Positions 49,228-59,453 are shown, counted from the stretch's first letter. The stretch is 64,000 bases of DNA from Polyangiaceae bacterium (GCA_016933275.1 JAFGBI010000225.1:94622-158621), one strand, 5' to 3'. The notes: generated by a model not told the origin, from the sequence alone. Translations and numbers: made by a program.

Positions 49228-50940
49228 CTAGAACGGGTACTCCGTCACCAGGCCGGGGGCGGTCTTGGCAGGCGCGGACGGTGCCGCCGCCGGGCTCCTT
49301 CGCGCAGAATCGACCATGAGCGTTGGCTTCGGCGGCAGGCTGGACCCTGTTGGCCGCGGGTCCGTCCTGGCAGTGGCGGCCGTCGCTACCTCCGCGGTCG
49401 GTGATGGGGAGCTCGCTGCACGGGCGGCGAGCGGCGGACGTTCGCCGCTCGCGCTGGCGTCGCCCTTCACGAGCGGCACGACGACCCCGCGGTCGCGGTC
49501 GGGCGTAACGGTGAGGGTGACCGGCGCGAACCCCGCGGCGAGGACGTCGACGGCAACGGGCCTCGTGCCACGCGGAACACCGCGCCGCGCCGGACGATCG
49601 GCCACGAGCTCTCCCCCAACCAGAATGCGTGCGGGTACGGGCGGCTGGAGCTGTACGTCGATCTGCACTAGATCCGGAGGGGACGGTGGGGTAGCCGCGG
49701 GCTCCACGGCGACCGGGGGCGCCTCCACCACGACGTCGCCACCCATCAGCGCGATGGCCGTGACGATGCCGAACACCAGGAGCAGCCCGGCGACGGCCAA
49801 CGGAGTCATCCGCTGGCGCCAAGCCCGCGGGAGCGCCACGGGAGCCGGCACGAGGACGGCATCGTCGGTCTGGCGGTCGTCCAGCGCGCGGAGCTCAGCG
49901 ACGGCTTGCGCGAGCTCCCGACGCTCCTCGACGAAGAGGGTATCGAGGATCTCGGCGAGACGCTCGCGCTGATCGTTACGTCCGCTCGCCTGGACGACAC
50001 CGTCGAGGTCGCGAGCGAGCTCGGCCGCGGACTCCTGACGAGCATCGGGGTCCACCGCGAGCGCTCGCGAGAGGACGGGCGCAAGCCCGGTGGGTGGATG
50101 GCGGCGCTCGGCGAAGAGCTCCGCGGGAGCTCCCCGGAGGACCCTCCCGAGCGTGTCAGCCTCATCCACCCCGTCGAACAGGGGACGGCCGTGCACCCCC
50201 TCGCCGAGGGTGGCGCCGAGCGCGAAGACGTCCACTCGGTGGTCGAGCGCGCGCCCCAGCGCCTGCTCGGGCGCCATGTACCGGTACTTGCCCTTGATGT
50301 GCCCGAGGGCCGTGGTGGTCATTCGACCGACGGCACGCGCGATGCCGAAGTCGATCACCTTGACGTGCCCCTCGTAGGTGACAAACACGTTCTCGGGGCT
50401 CACGTCGCGATGCACGAGGGCGACCGGAGCGCCCTGGTCATCCGCGAGCTGGTGCGCGTGATGCAGCGCCTCGGCCACCCGCGCGCCGATGAAGGCGAGG
50501 ACGTCCGGGGGCAGGGCGCCACCCCGCGTGGAAAGAGCCCGATAGAGGTGCGACAGCGGCTGTCCGTCGAGATACTCCATGGCGATGAACAGCACGTCGC
50601 CTTCCCGCCCGAGCTCGTAGACGTGCACCACGTTCGGGTGCGCGAGGCGCGCGGCGAGCCTGGCCTCGTCGAGGAACATGGCAACGAATTCGGGCTCGTC
50701 CGCGAGGTGCTCGTGGATCACCTTGACCGCGGCGATGCGCTCGAACTGGTGCGGCCCGCTGAAGCGGGCAAGGTAGACGGTCGCGGCACCGCCGGCCCCC
50801 AGGCGGGCACCGAGGCGAAACCGGCCCACCCGTGTGCCCGAGAGGCGGCCTCGTCGCCTGAGCCCAGCCGCGCCAGCCGTGGATCGAACGGGGGACTCCC
50901 GGTCCTCGCTGGCCAGCTCCCGCCAGACACGCGCGCTCAC
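49228..50940 (-). CDS. Ser/Thr protein kinase with TM and PEGA-like extracytoplasmic domain
   Basis: ARLGAGGAATVYLARF..AAVKVI, LVHRDVSPENVFV, VIDFGIARA, YMAPEQALG; PEGA-like RILVGGELVADRPARRGVPRGTRPVAVDVLAAGFAPVT. Confidence 0.9.
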   Translation of the reverse strand: MSARVWRELASEDRESPVRSTAGAAGLRRRGRLSGTRVGRFRLGARLGAGGAATVYLARFSGPHQFERIAAVKVIHEHLADEPEFVAMFLDEARLAARLAHPNVVHVYELGREGDVLFIAMEYLDGQPLSHLYRALSTRGGALPPDVLAFIGARVAEALHHAHQLADDQGAPVALVHRDVSPENVFVTYEGHVKVIDFGIARAVGRMTTTALGHIKGKYRYMAPEQALGRALDHRVDVFALGATLGEGVHGRPLFDGVDEADTLGRVLRGAPAELFAERRHPPTGLAPVLSRALAVDPDARQESAAELARDLDGVVQASGRNDQRERLAEILDTLFVEERRELAQAVAELRALDDRQTDDAVLVPAPVALPRAWRQRMTPLAVAGLLLVFGIVTAIALMGGDVVVEAPPVAVEPAATPPSPPDLVQIDVQLQPPVPARILVGGELVADRPARRGVPRGTRPVAVDVLAAGFAPVTLTVTPDRDRGVVVPLVKGDASASGERPPLAARAASSPSPTAEVATAATARTDPRPTGSSLPPKPTLMVDSARRSPAAAPSAPAKTAPGLVTEYPF

Positions 50941-51980
50941 TGCACCTCCGTCGTCACGCAGACATCGTCGATGTACGCGACCAGTTGAGCGGGGAACGAC
51001 AACACGATGCGCGCGGTCGCTGCCCCTTCCGGGACCGGCGAAGGATGGAACGCTACACTCCTGAATCCAACGCTCTGCTCGAACTCGACCGCCGACGGAG
51101 CGCCTCCGATCAGCACATCGCCGGCGTCTCGGAACTCGAGCCAGGCTTCCGAAGCGAGACCGGTGGTCCTCGACGAAACCGACGACGCGAAGGCGCCGCC
51201 AAGCGCCGTCTCCGGGGGCGGGAGGCCCTGGAGCTCGGCCACGACCAGTAGACGGAAGTTCGGGAAGACACCGGCATCGACCGCTGATGTGTCTACCGCG
51301 AGCGCGTGGCTTCCCGAGGTCGTCCGGTCCGATTGCACCACCGCCGTACCGCCTTCACCATCCAGGCGTTCGAGGACCCACCGCTTGTTGCCAAAGACCA
51401 CCCCGCCGTCGAAGTAGCCGTTCTTCAGGAGAGTCCCGGAGCAGCCGTCGTACGGGTCGACGTACTGCGCGCCCTCCGCGCCGCCGCCGTTCGTGCCGCC
51501 CGATACTGCACCCCCGGCGCCGTCCGTTCCCGCGCCCCCATTGGCCACGCCGCCCTGCTCCGCGCCACCTCCAGCGCCGCCGGCCCGACCCATCCACGCT
51601 GCCCCCACGCCACCACCGACAGTGCCGGCGTCGCCCGGCGCCGCGCCCGCTGCGCCACCTCCAGCGCGGCCGGCGTCGCCCATCCACACGGCACCCGCGC
51701 CACTACCCGTGCCGCCGCTGCCATCATCTGCGGCACCACCGCCGGCGAGACCCAACGCAGCGACAGCACCGCCCGCCTCCTCGACGCCACCAGTGGTCGG
51801 GTCGGACGGGGCGCCGCCGCCGGACGGGGACGGCGCGCCACCGGCGCCCCCCCTTGCCGAACTGGGGTGGACGACATCCCTCACTCCCTCCCAGTCGTAG
51901 CTGCAAGCCACCACCGTGAGCAGCGTCAGCGCGGATGCCCAAGCTCTTCTGCACGACTCGACGCGCATCGCCTCTCTCAT
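50937..51980 (-). CDS. Lipoprotein with long Gly/Ala-rich linker and C-terminal carbohydrate-binding-like beta domain
   Basis: Lipobox TLLTVVACSYDW; ~110 aa Gly/Ala-rich; LLKNGYFDGGVVFGNKRWVLERLDGEGGTAVVQSDRTTSGSHAL.. Confidence 0.6.
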   Translation of the reverse strand: MREAMRVESCRRAWASALTLLTVVACSYDWEGVRDVVHPSSARGGAGGAPSPSGGGAPSDPTTGGVEEAGGAVAALGLAGGGAADDGSGGTGSGAGAVWMGDAGRAGGGAAGAAPGDAGTVGGGVGAAWMGRAGGAGGGAEQGGVANGGAGTDGAGGAVSGGTNGGGAEGAQYVDPYDGCSGTLLKNGYFDGGVVFGNKRWVLERLDGEGGTAVVQSDRTTSGSHALAVDTSAVDAGVFPNFRLLVVAELQGLPPPETALGGAFASSVSSRTTGLASEAWLEFRDAGDVLIGGAPSAVEFEQSVGFRSVAFHPSPVPEGAATARIVLSFPAQLVAYIDDVCVTTEVQ

Positions 51981-52039
51981 ACCACTGGATCTTGCCACCG
52001 TCGGGCCCGTCGAGCTGCCGATTCCTGGTACGCGGACGA

Positions 52040-52230
52040 CCCGAGCACCGATCGGGTTGCCGAAGGCGACGGCGCCGCGGATCACCTACCCCTGGCCAGG
52101 TAACCAACGGTGCCAGTGGTTGCCAGCGGCGAGGTTTCGTTTCCAGCAGCGCCGCTGGCGAGATCTGCTGCCGGTTCGGCAGCTCCAGGCTGTTGATCCG
52201 TCGCAGCGATCGACCTGATCACTGGTCTAG
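52040..52230 (+). repeat. Diverged, longer copy of the CTAG-bounded repeat
   Basis: GAGCACCGATCGGGTTGCCGA .. GTTTCCAGCAGCGCCGCTGGCGAGATCTGCTGCCGGTTCGG .. GTTGATCCGTCGCAGCGATCGACCTGATCACTGGTCTAG. Confidence 0.75.
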
Positions 52231-53285
52231 AATCGCCCCATCACGGCCGCCATCCCTGGCGAGATCAGGAGGCTCATCCGCTGCGTCCGCGCGCGTGGAC
52301 GCAGCGAGACCACGACGAGGACACCGGTAGTCAAGGCTACTACACCGGTGAGCCCGAGGAGTACATTGGTGCGAAGCTCCCGCCGTTCGCCATCTTCGAC
52401 GCGGTCCTGACGTTCGGCCTCGGTGAGACCCGATACGTCCCCCTCGAACTCGCGAAAAGCTCGCCGGGTGTCGAGGCCGCTCGCCAGCGAGGCCACCCCC
52501 AACCCCGCGGTGGCCCCACCGGAGACCAGGACCCAAGATCGGAGCGGCGAGCGCGGACGTGGAGCGGCCGCTCGGACCTCCGGCTCGGCGGTAACGACAG
52601 CAGGGGGACGGGGGGTGGGTGAAGCTGGCGCCGGAGGAGGGTGCCGGGGCGCGGTGATCGCCAAGCGGAGACGCTCCCCTGGCACCACCACCGCCTCCCG
52701 CTCCGAGACGATCTCCCCGTCGATCTCGACCCGGATCCGGTGCGCTCCGGGGTTCACCCTCGCCGACGGCGGATCGCCGTCGGCCCGCTCGCCGTCCACG
52801 GTGAGCACAGCCTCCGAATCCTCCACCGTGATCAGGGCAACCTTGGCCTCGACCTGGTCCCGGAGGGCGCTGACTTCGGGGAGCATGCCGTCCGGTGTCG
52901 CCGGATCGGCGTACACCTCGCGGACGTGCGCGGCGGCTTCGAGGAAGAACCCGAGCTTCGCCTCGGCGAGCGCCACGTTGTAGAGCACGACCGGATGCGC
53001 CTTCAGCGACTGGGCAGAGCGAAAGTGACGGAGCGCGAGCTCGTAGTCCTCCGCCTCGTACGCCATGACGCCCGCGGCGAAGGCTGCCCTTCCGCACTCC
53101 GCTGGCGTCCCCGCGCAGGCCGGGGCGGCTGGTTCGCCGTTCGGCTCCGCGCCCACGGCGCTCGCCATGAGGGTGACCGCACCGAGGAGGCACGGCATCA
53201 GCACCTTTCGCCACGAGCTCACCGAGCGTGGCTTATTCCCCAGGACAGCGGTTACCAAGGCCTCGGCGCGCACGACGAACACCAT
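52227..53285 (-). CDS. TPR/PEGA-like periplasmic protein with two TM helices
   Basis: Signal-like segment; YEAEDYELALRHFRSAQSLKAHPVVLYNVALAEAKLGFFLEAAAHV; two TM near C-terminus. Start uncertain. Confidence 0.6.
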   Translation of the reverse strand: MVFVVRAEALVTAVLGNKPRSVSSWRKVLMPCLLGAVTLMASAVGAEPNGEPAAPACAGTPAECGRAAFAAGVMAYEAEDYELALRHFRSAQSLKAHPVVLYNVALAEAKLGFFLEAAAHVREVYADPATPDGMLPEVSALRDQVEAKVALITVEDSEAVLTVDGERADGDPPSARVNPGAHRIRVEIDGEIVSEREAVVVPGERLRLAITAPRHPPPAPASPTPRPPAVVTAEPEVRAAAPRPRSPLRSWVLVSGGATAGLGVASLASGLDTRRAFREFEGDVSGLTEAERQDRVEDGERRELRTNVLLGLTGVVALTTGVLVVVSLRPRARTQRMSLLISPGMAAVMGRF

Positions 53286-53737
53286 CTTCGGGGATCCGGC
53301 CCCGCCGCGTGAGAAAAAAATAGCGGGACCCCGCGCGCCGTACCGCGTCGAGGTCCGGACAGGCGAATCCGGCAAGAGCCCCTCGACGCCACCCGGTTCC
53401 TGGTGCTAAAGCCCGCGCGTCCAAGGCGGCAACCGTGTCCACCCCCGCCGGTGTCTCGCGATCCGCCGCCGGTCTCTCCGTCGCCCCGTGGCGCGGGACC
53501 CGGCAAGCCACGCGGCCTTGCGCACCATTGCGCGGGCGGGCGGACGAACCCTGATCTCACACTGATTCCTGCCGAATCCGGGTCCATGCGACCACGATAC
53601 GTCATAATGGTGGGTGGCGGCCCGCTCACCATCGGGAGACTGGACCGCCGGTCGCGCGTCCATGACCGCGCTCCTGCCCCGTCGAGGCGCGCATTGGACG
53701 GGGATGCCGTCGGTGGCACGGCGATGGCGGTGGCACC

Positions 53738-54436
53738 GTGAAGCTCAACCAAGGCGAGGCCGCCAATCTGGTCGGCGTCTCGGAAGGAGCCATCATCCGA
53801 CTCGCCAAGGACGGCGCCATCCCCTGCCAGCGTCTGGAGGGTGAATACTGGTTCCACCGCGCCGAGCTCCTGGAGTGGGCCACCGCGCGCGGGTTCGCCG
53901 TGGCCACCGACGCCTTCTCGGCGTCCCGCCGCGCCAACGACCTGCCCCTCCCGCGGTTCGCGCACGCGCTCCAGATCGGAGGGATCCACCACGGCATCAC
54001 TGCGCGCAACCGTGACGAGGCGTTGCGCGCGGTGGTCGATTGCCTTCCGGTGGAGGACGAGAGCGAACGCGAGCTCCTGCTTGCCGTGATGGCCGCCCGG
54101 GAGGCGATGGGCTCGACGGGCATCGGGGACGGGATTGCCATCCCGCACGCCCGCGCCCCTGTCCTGCTCGAGACCCGTAACCCTTCGATCGTGCTCTGTT
54201 TCCTCGAGCAGCCGGTCTCGTTCGGCGCCGTCGACGGACGCCCCGTACACACGCTCTTCTCGATGGTCACCCACACCGTCCGCTCACACCTCCACCTGCT
54301 CGCTCGCCTCGCTGCGTCCCTGCGAGACCCGGACTTTCGCCGCACCGTCCTCGAGCGAGCGCCCGCTCCCCGGATCCTGGCCGAGGCGACGCGCGTGGAG
54401 CTCCAGCTCGGCCATCCGGGACCGGAGGAGCGATGA
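53738..54436 (+). CDS. HTH (excisionase/MerR-like) plus PTS EIIA-type domain protein
   Basis: LNQGEAANLVGVSEGAIIRLAKDGAIPCQRLEGEYWFHRAELLEWA; EIIA-like SGIGDGIAIPHAR-type motif (TGIGDGIAIPHAR). Confidence 0.75.
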   Translation: MKLNQGEAANLVGVSEGAIIRLAKDGAIPCQRLEGEYWFHRAELLEWATARGFAVATDAFSASRRANDLPLPRFAHALQIGGIHHGITARNRDEALRAVVDCLPVEDESERELLLAVMAAREAMGSTGIGDGIAIPHARAPVLLETRNPSIVLCFLEQPVSFGAVDGRPVHTLFSMVTHTVRSHLHLLARLAASLRDPDFRRTVLERAPAPRILAEATRVELQLGHPGPEER

Positions 54437-54479
54437 GCGCACCGTGCGGCTGTACAAGCCTCCCCGTCCGAGGACGAGC

Positions 54480-56444
54480 GTGAACGAGCTCTTGGTACTC
54501 TGTGCGATCGGGATCGTGGCCACGAGCGGGCTCGGCGCGCTCCCGTTCGGGACGCGTTCGGTGACGGGTGACCGGATCTTCGCGGCGTGGTTCGGGGCCG
54601 GGGCGGGGCTCGGCGCCGTCGCAGCAGGACGCGCCCTCGCGGGTGTCCCGGCCACCCCGATATCCCTACCCTGGCAGGTGCCGGGCGGTGAGCTCGCGAT
54701 CGCGCTCGATGCGCTGTCGGCGGTGTTCTTGCTCCAGATCTGCCTGGTGGGGAGCCTCGGCACGGTCTTCGGCCTCGCCTACTGGTCCGCGCGGGAGCAT
54801 CCGGAGTCGGCGGCCCAGCTCCGCGTCTTCTATGGGCTCCTGGTCGCGGGGATCGCGCTCCTCCTCGTCGCCAAGAACGCGGTCCTGTTCCTCGTCGGCT
54901 GGGAGATCATGGCCCTCGCCGCGTTCTTCGCCATCACCACCGACGACACCGACGCCGAGGTCCGCGCGAGTGGGTACGTCTACCTCGTCGCCACGCGCGT
55001 CGGCTCGCTCTTCCTCATCGCGACGTTCGCGGTGCTCCGCTCGTTGACGGGGTCGTTCTCACTCGCCATCACTGGACTCTCGGGAGACACGGCGGCGGGA
55101 ACCGCGATCTTCGCGTGCGGACTCGTCGGGTTCGGAATGAAAGCCGGGATGATGCCCCTCCATGTCTGGCTCCCTGGCGCGCACGCCAACGCGCCGAGCC
55201 ACGTCTCGGCCCTGATGAGCGGCGTGCTGATCAAGATGGGCATCTACGGCCTCTTCCGGATCACGGGCTGGTTCTCGACCGTGCCGCTCGCCTGGGGGCT
55301 CGCGCTGTTCGCGCTCGGTGCGTTGTCCGCGGTCCTCGGCGTCGCCTTCGCGCTCGGACAGCACGATCTCAAGCGCCTCCTCGCGTACCACAGCGTCGAG
55401 AACATCGGGATCATCGGGATGGGGCTCGGGATCGCCCTCATTGGGCGTTCGCTCCAGCAGCCGACGCTGGTCGCCCTAGGGTTCGCTGGTTCACTGCTCC
55501 ACGTGTTCAACCACGGCCTCTTCAAATCGCTCCTCTTCTTCGCCGCCGGTGCCACCATCCGCGCGACCCACACCCGCGAGATCGATCGCCTCGGCGGACT
55601 CATCCGGCAAATGCCACGAACCGCCGTCGCCTTCCTCGTGGGGGCGGTGGCGATCTCGGGGCTCCCGCCGCTCAACGGCTTCGTGAGCGAGCTCTTCCTC
55701 TATCTCGCGATGTTCCGCTCCCAAACGCTCGATCTCGGCGCCGCCGGGCTCTTCGTCGCGCTCGGCGCCCCGGTGCTCGCCCTGGTCGGCGCGCTCGCCG
55801 TTGCCTGCTTCGCAAAGGTCTTCGGCATCGTGTTCTTGGGGCTCCCACGCGCCCCCCAACCCGCGAACCTTCGCGACGCGCCCCCGGCGATGCTGGCGCC
55901 GATGGTGGTGCTCGGGCTAGCCTGCGTCGCGATCGGCGTCGTACCGAGTTGGGTCGGCCCGCTGCTCGAGCGGAGCCTCGCCGCGTGGACGGGGGAGCCC
56001 ACGTCACTCGTGGGGCTAGCCCCGCTCTCGACCCTCTCGTGGCTGAATGCCCTACTGCTCGCCAGCCTCCTGGTCTTCGGTTTCGCCCTCGTGTCGGCGA
56101 CCGCGAGGAAGGCCGACCGCCAACCAACCTGGGACTGCGGCTACGCAGCGCCGACGCCCCGCATGCAGTACACGGCGTCCTCCTTCGCGGACGGCCTCGT
56201 CGAGCTCTTCTCCCACGTACTCCGCCCGGAACGCCACACGGCCCTCATCGACGGCCCGTTCCCGCGGCCGAGCTCCTTCTCGAGCCACGTCCCCGATCTC
56301 GTGCTCGACCGGATCCTGACCCCCGTGGCCGCGCGCCTGGCGCGCGGCGCCACGTGGTTCCGCTGGATCCAGCGGGGAACCGTGCACCTCTATCTGCTCT
56401 ACCTGCTCGTCACGTTGATCCTCATGTTCGTCGTGTGGCGCTAG
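54480..56444 (+). CDS. HyfB-like proton-translocating membrane subunit
   Basis: NADH dehydrogenase/Mrp-type: GFGMKAGMMPLHVWLPGAHANAPSHVSALMSGVLIKMGIYGLFRI; QHDLKRLLAYHSVENIGIIGMGLG. Probable GTG start. Confidence 0.85.
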   Translation: MNELLVLCAIGIVATSGLGALPFGTRSVTGDRIFAAWFGAGAGLGAVAAGRALAGVPATPISLPWQVPGGELAIALDALSAVFLLQICLVGSLGTVFGLAYWSAREHPESAAQLRVFYGLLVAGIALLLVAKNAVLFLVGWEIMALAAFFAITTDDTDAEVRASGYVYLVATRVGSLFLIATFAVLRSLTGSFSLAITGLSGDTAAGTAIFACGLVGFGMKAGMMPLHVWLPGAHANAPSHVSALMSGVLIKMGIYGLFRITGWFSTVPLAWGLALFALGALSAVLGVAFALGQHDLKRLLAYHSVENIGIIGMGLGIALIGRSLQQPTLVALGFAGSLLHVFNHGLFKSLLFFAAGATIRATHTREIDRLGGLIRQMPRTAVAFLVGAVAISGLPPLNGFVSELFLYLAMFRSQTLDLGAAGLFVALGAPVLALVGALAVACFAKVFGIVFLGLPRAPQPANLRDAPPAMLAPMVVLGLACVAIGVVPSWVGPLLERSLAAWTGEPTSLVGLAPLSTLSWLNALLLASLLVFGFALVSATARKADRQPTWDCGYAAPTPRMQYTASSFADGLVELFSHVLRPERHTALIDGPFPRPSSFSSHVPDLVLDRILTPVAARLARGATWFRWIQRGTVHLYLLYLLVTLILMFVVWR

Positions 56445-56457
56445 GAGGCGCCATCCC

Positions 56458-57372
56458 TTGCCCGTCCACCAGGTCGTCCTCCACCTTCTCTGCCTGCTGA
56501 CGCTGCCGCCGCTTCTGGTCGGCATCATCGTCAAGGTCAAGGCGCTCTTCGCGGGACGCGTCGGGGCGCCGCTCCTCCAGCCGTACCTCGACCTGTTCCG
56601 CCTCTACCGGAAGGGCACCGTCCTCAGCAGGACCTCGACATGGCTCTTCGTCGCCAGCCCCGTGGTGGCGATCGTGACCATGCTGCTCGCGGGTCTCCTC
56701 GTGCCCTTCGGGTACCCGAGCGCGCCCCTCGCCTTCACCGGGGACTTGGTGCTCTTCGCCTACCTCCTCGGGCTCGCGCGGTTCTTCACCCTGCTCGCGG
56801 CCCTCGACACGGGATCGGCCTTCGAAGGGATGGGTGCCGCCCGAGAAGCCACCTGGGCCTCGCTCGCCGAGCCGGCGCTCTTCCTTGGCCTGCTCGCGCT
56901 CGTGCGGCGCTCCGGCTCGATGTCCCTGTCCACCGTGCTCGACGTGTCGCTGGATCGTGGCTGGGGCGAGAGCTCCGCGGTGCTCTTGCTGGTCTTCGTC
57001 AGCCTCTTCGTGGTGTTCCTGGCGGAGAACTGCCGCATCCCGTTCGATGATCCGAACACCCACCTCGAGCTTACGATGATCCACGAGGCGATGGTGCTCG
57101 ATCACAGCGGTCCCGCCCTCGGTCTCATCCTCCAGGGCGCGGCCACCAAGCTCTTCGTCCTCGGCGCCCTGGTCGTGCACACCATCCTGCCCATGAGTCG
57201 GGGCTCGAGCGTCGTTGGCTGGGCGAGCTTCCTCGGGGCGATGATCGGGCTGGCCGTGGCGGTCGGCGTCATCGAATCGACCATGGCCCGCGTCCGCATG
57301 AAACGCGTCGCTAGCCTGCTCATCGCCGCATGCGTACTCGCCGGCTTCGGCGTGATCCTGACCGCGAGGTAG
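56458..57372 (+). CDS. HyfC/HycD/NuoH-like membrane subunit
   Basis: RVGAPLLQPYLDLFRLYRKG; AENCRIPFDDPNTHLELTMIHEAMVLDHSGP. TTG start. Confidence 0.85.
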   Translation: MPVHQVVLHLLCLLTLPPLLVGIIVKVKALFAGRVGAPLLQPYLDLFRLYRKGTVLSRTSTWLFVASPVVAIVTMLLAGLLVPFGYPSAPLAFTGDLVLFAYLLGLARFFTLLAALDTGSAFEGMGAAREATWASLAEPALFLGLLALVRRSGSMSLSTVLDVSLDRGWGESSAVLLLVFVSLFVVFLAENCRIPFDDPNTHLELTMIHEAMVLDHSGPALGLILQGAATKLFVLGALVVHTILPMSRGSSVVGWASFLGAMIGLAVAVGVIESTMARVRMKRVASLLIAACVLAGFGVILTAR

Positions 57373-57374
57373 TC

Positions 57375-58019
57375 GTGACCGCCCTCGTCGATAGTCTCCT
57401 CATCCTCGTCCTACTCCTGAACTTCTTCTCGCTGGGAACGACCCGCGTGAAGGCGCTGATCAACGGCTCGGCCGCGCAAGGGGTGGTGATCGGCTTCGTG
57501 GCCCTGTTCTCGCAAGGCGAGCTCACCGTCGAGACGGCGGTGGTGGCGGTGAGCGCAGTGACGCTCAAGGGGATCGTCATCCCTCGCCTGCTGCTGCGCG
57601 CCCTTCGCGACGTGCGCATTCGGCAGAACATCGAGCCCTTCATCGACTACGTCCCCTCCTTGCTCATGGGCGCGGTGGGTAGCGGCCTCGCGATCCTCTT
57701 CGCGAACACCCTCCCGCTCGCCCCGGAGCACGAGGGCGCGCTCCTCGTCCCCACCTCACTCTCGACCGTGCTCACCGGATTCCTCCTCCTTACCACGCGG
57801 CGGAAGGCGATCAGCCAAGTCATCGGCTACCTCGTGCTGGAAAACGGGGTGTTCATCCTGGGCCTCACGCTGGTCGGCGCCATGCCGTTCCTGGTCGAGC
57901 TCGGCGTCCTTCTGGATCTGCTCGTCGGAATCTTCGTCATGGGCATCATGGTCAACCACATCGGCCGCGAGTTCTCGTCGCTCGACACCTCCCGCCTCGC
58001 TCAGCTCAAGGAGGAGTAG
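57375..58019 (+). CDS. HyfE-like membrane subunit
   Basis: TM protein in hyfE position; GYLVLENGVFILGLTL. GTG start at 57375. Confidence 0.75.
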   Translation: MTALVDSLLILVLLLNFFSLGTTRVKALINGSAAQGVVIGFVALFSQGELTVETAVVAVSAVTLKGIVIPRLLLRALRDVRIRQNIEPFIDYVPSLLMGAVGSGLAILFANTLPLAPEHEGALLVPTSLSTVLTGFLLLTTRRKAISQVIGYLVLENGVFILGLTLVGAMPFLVELGVLLDLLVGIFVMGIMVNHIGREFSSLDTSRLAQLKEE

Positions 58020-58022
58020 GCG

Positions 58023-59453
58023 GTGGCCCTGGCGCTAGTCCTCGTTCCGTGGTGCTTCGCGGCGGTGATCTTCGCGATCCGAGGGCAGCGTGCCCGCCCC
58101 TACCTCGTGGCCGCCGGAACATTGGTGCAGGCGATCCTGGTCCTGATTGCGCTGTTCCTGCCGGAGGTCACCGCGATCGAGGGATGGCTCCGTCTCGACG
58201 CCCTCGGCCGGCTCGTCCTCGGCACGACCACGGTGCTCCTTCTGGCAACCGCCGTATACCTTCCCGCCTACCTCGAGCAGCACCCCACCAAGTCGAACCG
58301 CGGTTTCTGCACCTGCATGATGGCGTTCGCCGGGGTCGTCGGCCTGATGACGCAGGCGTACCACCTGGGGCTGCTCTGGGTCGGGCTCGAGGCGAGCACC
58401 CTGGCGGTCGCGCCGCTCATCTACTTTCACCGCACGCCACGCTCCCTGGAGGCGGTGTGGAAGTACCTGCTCATCGGCTCGGTGGGGATCGCGCTGGCCC
58501 TGTTCGGTTCCTTTTTGCTTGGCTATGCGGTGCTCCACGGGGGCGGGCATCCCTCGCTCCTGCTCCCGGACCTCGTCGCGAGCGCGCCGAGGATGTCACG
58601 TCCCTGGCTGCATGCCGCGCTGCTCGTGTTGCTCGTCGGCTATGGCACCAAGATGGGGCTTGCCCCGATGCACACGTGGAAGCCGGACGCCTACGGCGAG
58701 GCACCCGGCGTGGCCGGCGCGCTGCTCGCGGGGGCCGTGACCAACTGTGCGTTCCTGGCGGTGCTACGGGTCCATCGCGTCGCGGTCGCCGCGGGCGAGG
58801 CCGATTTCGCCCGTCGACCGCTGCTCGCGCTCGGCCTCCTTTCCATGCTCGTCGCTGGCATCTTCACGGTGCGCCAGAAGGACTACAAGCGCCTGCTCGC
58901 CTACTCGAGTGTCGAGCACATGGGGATCCTGGCCATCGGGATCGGCATCGGAGGTGGGGCCGTATTCGGGGCGCTGCTCCACATGGTGAACAACGCCCTC
59001 GCCAAGGGGACGCTGTTCCTCACGGCCGGAAACCTGCACCGAGCCTTCGGCAGCAAGTCAACCGACCAGGTGAGGGGGGCCATCCGGCGGGTTCCGGCCT
59101 CTGCAGCGCTGCTCCTGGCCGGATTCTTCGCGATCACGGGGTCACCTCCGTTCGGACCGTTCCTGAGTGAGCTCACCATAGTCGGCGCTGCGATCGACCG
59201 CGGACACATCCTGGTGGCGGGCACCTTCCTCGCCCTCCTCGCCGCCGTGTTCGTCGGCATGGGGGCCACGATGCTCGCCGTCGTGCAGGGCAACGCGGAT
59301 GGGACCGACTCGACCCCGCCTGTCCGCGAACCGGTGGCGCTGGTGGCCCCCGCCGCCTGCCTTCTCTGCCTCGTGCTCCTCCTCGGGCTCCACGTCCCCG
59401 AGCCCCTCGCCGCACTGCTTCGAGAGGCCGCCGCCGAGCTGGATGCGCCATGA
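58023..59453 (+). CDS. HyfF-like proton-translocating membrane subunit
   Basis: GYGTKMGLAPMHTWKPDAYGEAPGVAGALLAGAVTNCAF; RQKDYKRLLAYSSVEHMGILAIG. Confidence 0.85.
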   Translation: MALALVLVPWCFAAVIFAIRGQRARPYLVAAGTLVQAILVLIALFLPEVTAIEGWLRLDALGRLVLGTTTVLLLATAVYLPAYLEQHPTKSNRGFCTCMMAFAGVVGLMTQAYHLGLLWVGLEASTLAVAPLIYFHRTPRSLEAVWKYLLIGSVGIALALFGSFLLGYAVLHGGGHPSLLLPDLVASAPRMSRPWLHAALLVLLVGYGTKMGLAPMHTWKPDAYGEAPGVAGALLAGAVTNCAFLAVLRVHRVAVAAGEADFARRPLLALGLLSMLVAGIFTVRQKDYKRLLAYSSVEHMGILAIGIGIGGGAVFGALLHMVNNALAKGTLFLTAGNLHRAFGSKSTDQVRGAIRRVPASAALLLAGFFAITGSPPFGPFLSELTIVGAAIDRGHILVAGTFLALLAAVFVGMGATMLAVVQGNADGTDSTPPVREPVALVAPAACLLCLVLLLGLHVPEPLAALLREAAAELDAP

